Shown here: positions 37,034 to 44,439 of the stretch, piece after piece
Numbering within the stretch: the stretch's first letter is position 1
Layout: each line of letters begins with the position of its first letter
From: Acidithiobacillus sp. HP-2
GTDB taxonomy: Bacteria; Pseudomonadota; Gammaproteobacteria; Acidithiobacillales; Acidithiobacillaceae
DNA length: 64,000 bases
Assembly: GCF_015100155.1 (NCBI RefSeq)
Contig: NZ_JACKZA010000008.1
Location: 105,259 to 169,258, forward strand
Direction of reading: 5' to 3'
Notes under the pieces: model-generated
Told to the model about the DNA's origin: nothing
Databases searched by the model: none
What the model saw: the letters and a program-made list of their open reading frames with translations, nothing else
Made by a program: the position numbers and the translations under genes

Positions 37034-38410
37034 TTATTCATCAACCAGTTCAAGCAGTTGCTGCAATTTCTGGGGTTTGAAGCGGGCCCATAGCAAACCC
37101 CAGATCAATATCAATAGCACGAGTAGCACAAACAGCACCGTGGCAGCGCCTTCTCCGCCTGCAGGTAGGGGCCATAAACTGACTTCCAGCACTTTGAGCA
37201 GCAGCGGCAGGGAAATGACGGCAACGACCAGGCTGAACCCGCGCCAGACATGTTTTTGTCGAAATAAATACAGAGGCGTAGCAATATTGGCGAGGCTGTA
37301 AATCAGCAAAAAAGCCAGTCCGGTAAATGTGCCAAAAGTCCCGACCACGGACAAAATGGAAAAATCGCTCACGCTCACCCCCACTATACTGAACAGAACC
37401 AGCATAGCGAGGAGACCCAGGGCGCGGGTAGGGGTACCATATGAGGGGTGCCGGAAATGCAAATACTGACTGATGACTTGATGACCCGCCATGCTGAATA
37501 AAATGCGGGAAATACTGTTCAGGGTGGCGATGGTCGCTGAAAAAGCAGCAGTAGCCATGGCCAGATCCGAAAAAATGCCCAGCCAGGGCCTGCCAATAGC
37601 CTCGGCAATCCGGTTGAGAGGAGCAGGGCTGTTGCCAATGGCGGTGGGGATGTGGGCAAAGGCCAGAATTTCAATATAGGCCATAGCCACAAAAAACAAG
37701 CCGACCATACCCACGGAAAAGAGCATGACCTTGGGAATCGCCGTGCGCGCAGCCCGGGTTTCCCCGGCAAGGTTTCCGGCTGTTTCAAAACCGCCGTAAG
37801 CCAACAGCGACAATATTAATGCCTGGGTAAACGGGCCTTGCTGCAGTTGCATAAAATGCCATTGAGCCGGATCCCGCCAGCCAAAATGTCCCAGTGTAAA
37901 TGCGGCAATCAGCACAATGCAGGCAATGGAAAAAATCTCAACCCAAAGTCCCCAGCGGGCGGAAATTTCAATGCCGCGCCGCGCCAGTCGCCAGGCAATC
38001 AGCAGGTACACAAAAGCAATAAGCGCAATCCAGCCGATGCCATGAATGGGCCAGAAAAAGGCCAGGGCCTGCTCCAGAAACAGGCCTCCCAACAGGGGCG
38101 CAGCTGCCAGGGCACCAAAATATCCGGCAATCATGACAAAGCCCGCCAGCATCCCGGCTATGGGGTGCAAGGCGCTGCTCAGATAAAAAAACAAGGAGCC
38201 CGGAGAAGGGAAATGCCGTGCCAAAATGCCAATTTGCAGGGCGACCAGCATCATCAGCATGCCTATGACGCTATAGGCCAGCCAGGTAAAATTGCCACTG
38301 TGCACCGCCACCAGGGAAATGGTAACGGCGGGCATTGCCGAGGGGGTAATGTTGGCGACCGCATGGCCCCAAATTTCACTGGGGCTGACGGACTTGGAGC
38401 TGGAGTGCAT
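37034..38410 (-). CDS. APC-superfamily permease
   Basis: 458 aa with 12 predicted helices. Motifs of the amino acid/polyamine/organocation superfamily: SPGSLFFYLSSALHPIAGML near residue 70 and LSLLAYGGFETAGNLAGETR near residue 205. It follows the CoA-ligase gene by 74 bases on the same strand and may be the last gene of the PYP operon. It could import an aromatic precursor or amino acid, but this is guesswork. Convergent with DUF3833 copy 1. Confidence 0.85.
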   Translation of the reverse strand: MHSSSKSVSPSEIWGHAVANITPSAMPAVTISLVAVHSGNFTWLAYSVIGMLMMLVALQIGILARHFPSPGSLFFYLSSALHPIAGMLAGFVMIAGYFGALAAAPLLGGLFLEQALAFFWPIHGIGWIALIAFVYLLIAWRLARRGIEISARWGLWVEIFSIACIVLIAAFTLGHFGWRDPAQWHFMQLQQGPFTQALILSLLAYGGFETAGNLAGETRAARTAIPKVMLFSVGMVGLFFVAMAYIEILAFAHIPTAIGNSPAPLNRIAEAIGRPWLGIFSDLAMATAAFSATIATLNSISRILFSMAGHQVISQYLHFRHPSYGTPTRALGLLAMLVLFSIVGVSVSDFSILSVVGTFGTFTGLAFLLIYSLANIATPLYLFRQKHVWRGFSLVVAVISLPLLLKVLEVSLWPLPAGGEGAATVLFVLLVLLILIWGLLWARFKPQKLQQLLELVDE

Positions 38411-38484
38411 AAATCGGGATACTCATTGATTCTGACTGTAGTGAAAAATTATAAGGGGATGGCCCTATGAAAGCGATGAGAGCG

Positions 38485-39801
38485 TTAGTCCGGCCAGTGT
38501 GAATACAGCCAGCGCCGACTGGGCTTGCCCTGCGGCACTGGCGCATCGTCCCAGAACCGTGCCGCTGGAATGCACAGCAGATAGGGCTCTTGCCATTGTT
38601 TGCGCAATGTAGAGACCTGCTCGCCGGGTACTTTTGCAACGGCGGTCAGGTGCCGTGCTCCTGGCGCGCCAAGGATAATGCTTTCGGCCTCTGGATACTG
38701 GTCCGTCAACCGGGCTTCCTCCGCTTCAGGACGGATGCTGTGGCCATTTGCCAGACTGAATCCCCCATCTTCACGGCCGCGCCAAAACAAGCAGCCGTCA
38801 GGATCCTGGCTGACTTCATCGCCACTGTTGGTCCAGCTCTGATCATCCTGAATGCTTTGCCAACCCGACGCGGACAGGCGGGCATCGGCTTGCCCGGGTG
38901 AATGATAATGGAGGGTTTCGCCACGCAACGCATATTCCACCAGGGAATGTCCCAGGATAAATGGCTGAAACTCTCCGGGAGGTCCCAGCGTGATTCCCGG
39001 CCCGGCCTCGCTTTGTCCATAACCCACCCGCAGCGCAGTGCCCTGGAGTTGATTGGCAAGGACTTTACCAATGGGGGCTCCGCCAATGATGCCACCCTGT
39101 AAGCTATGCAAGAATTTTGGGGTAAGCAGGCGTGCCATACGCGGAACCGTCAAGAGATGGGTGCAGTCCCGGGGTGGATGGCGGGCGCGCTGTGCTTCTG
39201 CCTGAATAACGCTACCTGCCATGCAGGCGGGCAGTAATTCCAGCACACCTGCAAAGGCATGGGCCCAGGGCAGGGTGTTCCAGAGCAGACTATCGGCGCT
39301 GAGTTGCAGTGCCGGTAAATGGGTAGCAACCTGCCAATCCAACGCTGCAAAGCTGAGTCGGTAAGCATTTCCGGCTCCCATACTGCCCGAGCTCCACAAA
39401 ATCAGGGCCGCATCCTGATCGTCATGGATGCCACCTTCCTGGACTTCTTCCTGAACACGATCTGATGGATAATGTATCCACAGTGCGGGCTGGAGCAGTT
39501 TCAGGCGGCGCTGGATTTCCAGAGGATGCAGGGTGGGTAGTGGACAGAATATCCAGTCTCCCATCCAGCAGGCCAGCATATAGGCCAAATAAGCGGGACT
39601 GTTGGGCAGGCTGACTGCAATTCTGCTTCCGGGGATGATTTTGGCACGACGCCAGCGGGTTTTGATACGGGCGGCTCTGGCCCAGAGCGACTGTCCCGGC
39701 CAGGCATGGGTATTACCATTCTGGTGCCAATCCAGCGCAAAACCCTGATGCAGCCCCTCTGCCAGTTGTTGCAGAAATTCATGGCGACCCGACAAGTTCA
39801 T
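38485..39801 (-). CDS. AMP-forming acid:CoA ligase, probable 4-coumarate:CoA ligase for PYP
   Basis: 438 aa, short for the adenylate-forming family (usually above 500). The core motifs are WSSGSMGAGNAYRLS near residue 135 (phosphate loop), VGYGQSEAGPG near residue 263, TNSGDEVSQDPDG and the C-terminal QGKPSRRWLY, whose Lys is the adenylation residue. Short 4-coumarate:CoA ligases are known to sit beside pyp and activate p-coumarate for attachment to its Cys. Its place in the same operon, with an ATGA overlap to the small gene after pyp, supports that role. A generic fatty-acid ligase is the alternative. Confidence 0.75.
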   Translation of the reverse strand: MNLSGRHEFLQQLAEGLHQGFALDWHQNGNTHAWPGQSLWARAARIKTRWRRAKIIPGSRIAVSLPNSPAYLAYMLACWMGDWIFCPLPTLHPLEIQRRLKLLQPALWIHYPSDRVQEEVQEGGIHDDQDAALILWSSGSMGAGNAYRLSFAALDWQVATHLPALQLSADSLLWNTLPWAHAFAGVLELLPACMAGSVIQAEAQRARHPPRDCTHLLTVPRMARLLTPKFLHSLQGGIIGGAPIGKVLANQLQGTALRVGYGQSEAGPGITLGPPGEFQPFILGHSLVEYALRGETLHYHSPGQADARLSASGWQSIQDDQSWTNSGDEVSQDPDGCLFWRGREDGGFSLANGHSIRPEAEEARLTDQYPEAESIILGAPGARHLTAVAKVPGEQVSTLRKQWQEPYLLCIPAARFWDDAPVPQGKPSRRWLYSHWPD

Positions 39802-40112
39802 GACACCAGATCCATATTCATTTGCCTTAACAACAAGTGCAGCTGGTTACGAAAATCTTCGGGAATGTCATTTTCAATGTGCTGGATTTCCCGGTCAACC
39901 ATTTGCAAAAGCTCAATTTGCTGTTCGCTCAGGAAATTACCACCATCCTGCTGAAAGGCGTTGTTCAGCATTTGCCACAGGCTGTTCAGGCAGACGAGGT
40001 AAAGTTGCCGTTGTTCCTGATGTATTTCGGGCAGATCTGTCAGTGCTTGCAGCAGTTCATCGGCATACGCCAGAAACTGGTTAATGACCTGGTTTTCCGC
40101 AGGAACCTGCAT
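39798..40112 (-). CDS. Unknown helical protein between pyp and the CoA ligase
   Basis: 104 aa, no family recognised. Highly helical and acidic, with heptad-like Leu/Gln patterning (SEQQIELLQMVDREIQHIEN, HLLLRQMNMDLVS), no signal or membrane segment. Translation starts on the last base of pyp (TGATG) and ends overlapping the ligase start. The strict coupling suggests a protein working with PYP, perhaps a partner that receives the light signal or aids chromophore loading. This is inference. Confidence 0.7.
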   Translation of the reverse strand: MQVPAENQVINQFLAYADELLQALTDLPEIHQEQRQLYLVCLNSLWQMLNNAFQQDGGNFLSEQQIELLQMVDREIQHIENDIPEDFRNQLHLLLRQMNMDLVS

Positions 40113-40516
40113 CAGCCCAGATCCTCATATAACTGAATAATACGATCAATAAAAATAAAAAAAAGCGGACTTTTACGCCTATCGAAAAACATGTGCACAT
40201 GGGCAGAGATAGGGCGGATACGATAGGTGAACGTATAATAAAAATGCGTGTCCAGAGACCCCTCCTGGATACCCTGACGGAATCGTCCACGAAACAGGCG
40301 GCTGGCCGTGCAGGGTGCTACTTCCGTGAAAAAATTACGCCCCAGAACTTCGTCCGCAGACAAACCACTGAGTCGCGCCTCTGCTGCGTTAAAAATTTTT
40401 ACCTGAGCGTGACTGTCCAGAGCAATGATGCCAAAACTCTGCCGGTCAGCCATTTGCGCATTGATCTGGTCGGGGTTATTCAGGATGGCATCTGCAACAA
40501 AAGTGTGGGCTAACAT
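40112..40516 (-). CDS. pyp: Photoactive yellow protein (PYP) homologue, blue-light PAS sensor
   Basis: 134 aa. It aligns along its length with the Halorhodospira halophila protein: NAAE at 43-46, NFFTEVAPCT at 61-70, and TFTYRIRP. Chromophore residues fall on the same numbers: Cys69 (thioester attachment) and Glu46 (hydrogen bond to the phenolate) are kept; Tyr42 is Phe, Thr50 is Ser, and Arg52 is Leu. So p-coumarate can attach, but the phenolate network is altered, which should shift the colour and slow or speed recovery. AGGA precedes the ATG. First gene of an operon with a CoA ligase. Confidence 0.92.
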   Translation of the reverse strand: MLAHTFVADAILNNPDQINAQMADRQSFGIIALDSHAQVKIFNAAEARLSGLSADEVLGRNFFTEVAPCTASRLFRGRFRQGIQEGSLDTHFYYTFTYRIRPISAHVHMFFDRRKSPLFFIFIDRIIQLYEDLG

Positions 40517-40650
40517 TCACGTTCCTTGGACAAAGATACAATAACAGGCAGAACAGCTTCAGTGTCACGACCCTGTCTAGTAGCGGAGTTGCTGCCAGAA
40601 GCCCTTTAGTTCATAGGTTTTCATGATTATTTATGGGGCGATACATCCTG

Positions 40651-40674
40651 TAAACATGTGCAGAAACCTGTATA
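40651..40674. promoter_or_regulatory. Candidate LitR/CarH-type operator 3, pyp/regulator control region
   Basis: TAAACA - 12 bases - TGTATA, one mismatch from the operator pattern. A further TATACA half-site lies at 40726-40731, 14 bases before the regulator start. Both lie in the 229-base region from which pyp and the MerR gene diverge, so the regulator may control itself and pyp. Confidence 0.4.
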
Positions 40675-40745
40675 ACAATGATAGAGTAGATTACTGTTCA
40701 GGGTCCATATGTCAATAAGGCGTCATATACAAAAAGGGAACGGTT

Positions 40746-41657
40746 GTGGATATCAGCACGGATGAAACAGAAGTACCGCAATTTCCAATCAGTGTGGTTG
40801 AGCAGGAAACCGGTATTTCCAAAGAGTTACTGCGCATGTGGGAACGGCGATACGCCTTTCCGGTGCCGGGTCGGGATGCGGCAGGTAACCGTCTGTACAG
40901 TCGCGCGCAGATTGAGCAGTTGCACCGGATTAATCAATTACTGGCAGCAGGGTATCGGCCGGGTGCCGTGGTGGGTGCCGATGCGCAGAAAATCGACAAC
41001 CTGGTGGCTGAAATTCCTGCGCAGCACTCTGCACCCCACGAAGATCCTGCAGTGCTGGCAGAAGCTCTCAATATGCTGGCCTCCGATCGTCCAGAGCTAT
41101 TGCGTAGTTATATGCGCCGCCAGCTGCAGCAGGAAGGACTCCCCCGCTTTGTGCTGCAGGTAGCCGCGCCTTTGCTGCAGCGCGTCGCCCGCGCCCGGAT
41201 GATGGGCGAAATAAAGCCTTATCGGGAGGGCTGCCTTCAGGAACTGCTGATGGAATGTCTCTACGTCGCGACCAGTCAGTTGCCGGGTGGCGAAACCCGC
41301 CTGCGGGTTTTGCTGGCGAGTTTTCCGGGAGAGGGCCGTACGCTGGAATTGCAGATGACCCGCGCCCTGCTGATGGGTGAGGGCGTGGATGTTTTGTTCA
41401 TTGGTTCGGAGCCTGAAGTGGATGATTTGATTGCGGCGGCAGAAGCCTGTCATGTGCAGGTGATTCATCTGGCAGTATCGGCGGCTTCAGTCAATGTGCA
41501 GAATCGCCAGCTATTACATGATCTGCAACGGCGCATGCCTGCGGGAGTTAGCTTATGGTTGGGGGGTAGTGGTTGCCAGGAGCTGGGAGCTGCAAAGGAT
41601 GAATCCTGTTTTGTGCGTTTGCAGGATATGTTGAGAGCCATTCGCGAATGGGTTTGA
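40746..41657 (+). CDS. MerR/CarH-LitR-like regulator lacking cobalamin ligands (class II type)
   Basis: 303 aa, GTG start. N-terminal MerR winged helix (TGISKELLRMWERRYAFPVPGRD, then GNRLYSRAQIEQL), a helical linker (about 100-175), and a C-terminal Rossmann-like B12-binding fold (about 180-303). The Wx9EH motif of light-sensing CarH reads RMMGEIKPYREG, losing Trp and His, and the ExHxxG cobalamin motif reads EGRTLE, losing the axial His. It should thus not bind B12 and need another light sensor; pyp is divergent and 229 bases away. Confidence 0.85.
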   Translation: MDISTDETEVPQFPISVVEQETGISKELLRMWERRYAFPVPGRDAAGNRLYSRAQIEQLHRINQLLAAGYRPGAVVGADAQKIDNLVAEIPAQHSAPHEDPAVLAEALNMLASDRPELLRSYMRRQLQQEGLPRFVLQVAAPLLQRVARARMMGEIKPYREGCLQELLMECLYVATSQLPGGETRLRVLLASFPGEGRTLELQMTRALLMGEGVDVLFIGSEPEVDDLIAAAEACHVQVIHLAVSAASVNVQNRQLLHDLQRRMPAGVSLWLGGSGCQELGAAKDESCFVRLQDMLRAIREWV

Positions 41658-41697
41658 ATATGCTTTGCAGTGACTAACATTTGTTTACTACAAATGA

Positions 41698-41726
41698 TTG
41701 ACAAAGTCATGGGCGTGGTCTAGATT
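41698..41726 (+). promoter_or_regulatory. Sigma-70 promoter of the HdrA-like gene
   Basis: TTGACA (41698-41703), a 17-base spacer and TAGATT (41721-41726), leading to ATG 41758 with AGGAG at 41747-41751. A perfect -35 and optimal spacing suggest strong constitutive expression. Confidence 0.8.
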
Positions 41727-41757
41727 TCAACCGTTGATTGAATTCCAGGAGCGTGTC

Positions 41758-42813
41758 ATGGCAAACACCGATTCAGTGCTGGTAGTAGGAGCGGGTCCCG
41801 CAGGTCTTTCAGCAGCAGCCACCATTGCCTCCATGGGCAAAAATGCCGTCATCGTCGAGAAAGAAGATGTGCTGGGTGGCGCCCCCATCATTTCAGGGTA
41901 TGCGCGTCTGGTCCCCTCGGGTGAATGGGCCAAGGACGCCATCGGTCGCATGGTAAGCAGGGTCACCGGCAATAAAAATGTGGCGATTCATACTTCAGCC
42001 AAAGTAACCCGGTTTGAAGGTGAAGCAGGCTATTTTACGGCGACTTTGAGTTCCGGTGAGAAAGTAGATGCGGGTGCGGTGGTTCTGGCCACCGGATTTA
42101 CGCATTTTGACTCCATCAATAAACCCGAATGGGGGTTCGGCACCTATGAAGATGTGCTGACCACCACCCAGATGGAACAGATGGTCGCAACCGGACAAAT
42201 TCGTTGTCCCTCGGATGGAAGAGTCCCGGAGCGGGTCGCGATATTGTTGTGTGTAGGTTCTCGCGACCGCCAGATCGGCAGAGAGTGGTGTTCCAAGATC
42301 TGCTGCACAGTTTCGACTAATCTGGCTATGGAAATCAAGGAGATGTCACCGACCACCGATGTGTTCATCTATTACATGGACATTCGTACCTTCGGTCTTT
42401 ACGAAGACAGGTTCTACTGGAAAAGCCAGGAAGAATTCAAAACCAAGTTCGTCAAGGCTCGTATTGCCGAAGTAACGAAATCTCCGGATGGACGCTTACT
42501 GGTCAAAGGCGAAGATACCCTGGTTAAACGTCCTATCGTTATTCCCATGGACATGGTAGTGCACGCTATTGGCATGGATCCTAATGCACTGAATCCTGAA
42601 ATTGCCAAAGTGTTTGGTATCGGTCTTGAGAAGCACGGCTTTATTGATCGCGCCGAGCAATATACCAACACGCAAGGAACAACCCGCAGGGGCATTTATG
42701 TTTGTGGCGCAGCTACAGGTCCTGAAACCATTGATGATTCGATGGCACAAGGCCAGTCTGCGGGTGCCCGGGCGGTGGCTGACCTGTATCAATTGCTGGC
42801 GGCCTCTGCCTGA
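41758..42813 (+). CDS. HdrA-like flavoprotein of the sulfur-oxidising sHdr type
   Basis: 351 aa from ATG 41758. FAD-binding VGAGPAGLSAAATIASMG and EDVLGGAP at the N-terminus, and LLCVGSRDRQIG followed by EWCSKICCT near residue 180, as in the sHdrA subunit. sHdr complexes oxidise sulfane sulfur in sulfur oxidisers, with FAD and an Fe-S cluster in this subunit. Here it stands alone with its own strong promoter and terminator, not beside hdrB/C, so it may be a paralogue or a lone flavoprotein. Confidence 0.82.
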   Translation: MANTDSVLVVGAGPAGLSAAATIASMGKNAVIVEKEDVLGGAPIISGYARLVPSGEWAKDAIGRMVSRVTGNKNVAIHTSAKVTRFEGEAGYFTATLSSGEKVDAGAVVLATGFTHFDSINKPEWGFGTYEDVLTTTQMEQMVATGQIRCPSDGRVPERVAILLCVGSRDRQIGREWCSKICCTVSTNLAMEIKEMSPTTDVFIYYMDIRTFGLYEDRFYWKSQEEFKTKFVKARIAEVTKSPDGRLLVKGEDTLVKRPIVIPMDMVVHAIGMDPNALNPEIAKVFGIGLEKHGFIDRAEQYTNTQGTTRRGIYVCGAATGPETIDDSMAQGQSAGARAVADLYQLLAASA

Positions 42814-42861
42814 TTTTCCGTTATTTTTGAGTTTTCTCCAGTTGTGGATTCTGGTGGCCTT

Positions 42862-42888
42862 GAGGGATGCTATGCATCCCTCTTTTTT
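42862..42888 (+). terminator. Intrinsic terminator after the HdrA-like gene
   Basis: GAGGGATGC (42862-42870), loop TAT, GCATCCCTC (42874-42882), then six Ts. A perfect 9-bp stem ending the monocistronic unit. Confidence 0.93.
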
Positions 42889-42940
42889 GCTGTATAAAGA
42901 TGTTTAAACAGTATTCACAAATTCCAGTGACAGGCGCGCT

Positions 42941-43495
42941 ATGAAACTATACGAATCATCACTTCCGGTATTTCATATCAATCAATTTTTCAATGGTCCT
43001 GCGGTGGCTACGGGAGTTTTTCAGGACCGATCAGGTAAGGTGGTCAATCGCTTTATCATGTATTTATTGGGGACGTGGCAGACAGATTCTGTCGGTTCCC
43101 TGAGCGAAAAATTTCTGTTTCTGGATAATGACGGTAAGGCCAGTTACGCTGAGCGTTTGTGGCAATTACAGGTGACTGGTGCCCATAAATTTACCGCAAC
43201 TGCACAAGGTTCAGCAGGAGATATTGTGGGGCTTGCTCAGGGAGAAGCCGAAGGGTTTGCCATGCGCTGGCGGTATACGGTAAGACAACCGGTGGGTAAA
43301 CGGTTTTTCAATTTGCGTGTGGATGACTGGATGTATCTGATTGATAAAGATCATGTCATTAATCGGAGTAAAATGCGTTTTTTAGGCTTTTTTGTGGGTG
43401 ACGTGAGTATTGAAATCCATCGCTTGGCAGATACGCCAGAAAATCGGAAAGCCATGCTGCAGTTACCGCGTGTGGACGATACGGTGCCCGTATGA
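42941..43495 (+). CDS. DUF3833 protein, copy 2
   Basis: 184 aa. Contains the same blocks as copy 1 (FFNGPAVATGVFQDRSGKVVNRF, AQGSAGDIVGL, RQPVGKRFFNLRVDDWMY), but no signal peptide or lipobox, so it should stay in the cytosol. A TGTATA half-site lies at 42891-42896 in its promoter region. The next gene, an SDR, overlaps its stop (ATGA), as in lipid/light clusters of other bacteria. Confidence 0.87.
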   Translation: MKLYESSLPVFHINQFFNGPAVATGVFQDRSGKVVNRFIMYLLGTWQTDSVGSLSEKFLFLDNDGKASYAERLWQLQVTGAHKFTATAQGSAGDIVGLAQGEAEGFAMRWRYTVRQPVGKRFFNLRVDDWMYLIDKDHVINRSKMRFLGFFVGDVSIEIHRLADTPENRKAMLQLPRVDDTVPV

Positions 43496-44262
43496 GCGAT
43501 AAGTCCTGTTGGCAGGGTAAACGTTGCTGGTTGATCGGGGCCAGTACGGGAATCGGTGCTGCCTGTGCCGAAGCGCTGAATGCCCAAGGTGCCCGGCTTG
43601 CGCTGACGGCGCGCAATCCAGCCAAGCTTGCGGACTTGGCCGCCAAACTGGGTAACGATTACACCCTGGTTTGCCCCGCCGATGTGATGACTCCGGATGA
43701 ACTACACAAAGCCTATACAGATATTCGCGAACAGTGGGGCGGTCTGGATGTGCTGCTGTTTCTTGCCGGCACCTATCAGGCCGCGCGGAGCTGGGAACTC
43801 AATCCGGACCAGGCCCGTCAGGCCATCAGCACCAATTATCTGGGCGCGGTAGATGCGGTTCATACGGTCCTTGCCGATTGGCTCGTGGCCGGACAGGGGC
43901 AGATCGTCCTGACCTCCAGCGTTGCTGGTCTGCGTGGTTTGCCCCAGTCATTATATTACGGACCCAGCAAGGCGGCACTGACCCATTTCGCCGAAGTCCT
44001 GCATCTGGATCTGGAACCCAAGGGGATCAAGGTTCAGGTCATTCATCCCGGTTTTGTTGCAACGCCCCTGACCGCGCACAACGACTTTCCCATGCCCAAT
44101 TTAATCAGCCCCGAACAGGCAGCCACGGAAATTCTGGCGGGTATGGAAAGCAGCGCGTTTGAAATTCACTTTCCCCGCGCCTTTACCCGCAAGCTCAAAT
44201 TTCTGCGCTGCCTGCCCTATCGCTGGTATTTTTCGTTGATTCATCGTTCTACGGGGCTGTAG
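43492..44262 (+). CDS. Short-chain dehydrogenase/reductase
   Basis: 256 aa. NAD(P)-binding GASTGIGAACAEAL near residue 17, catalytic Ser in LTSSVAGLRG, and YxxxK as YYGPSKAAL near residue 160. Classical SDR acting on unknown alcohols or ketones, possibly lipid-linked given its DUF3833 partner. The C-terminal LPYRWYFSLIHRSTGL is basic and hydrophobic, suggesting contact with the membrane. Confidence 0.9.
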   Translation: MSDKSCWQGKRCWLIGASTGIGAACAEALNAQGARLALTARNPAKLADLAAKLGNDYTLVCPADVMTPDELHKAYTDIREQWGGLDVLLFLAGTYQAARSWELNPDQARQAISTNYLGAVDAVHTVLADWLVAGQGQIVLTSSVAGLRGLPQSLYYGPSKAALTHFAEVLHLDLEPKGIKVQVIHPGFVATPLTAHNDFPMPNLISPEQAATEILAGMESSAFEIHFPRAFTRKLKFLRCLPYRWYFSLIHRSTGL

Positions 44263-44439
44263 AAAAACGGCGTCAAAAGCCAAGGACCAGCAAAAGCCCT
44301 TCATCAACAATGACGGTTGAAATGTTGCAACCGGCCAAAACCAACCAGTAATCCCCACTTATCCCGCACACCCATTTCCGGCTATCATGTCGCCACCAAA
44401 GCACCAGAAGTGTCCCAACAACATCAGAGGTCAGGAAGC

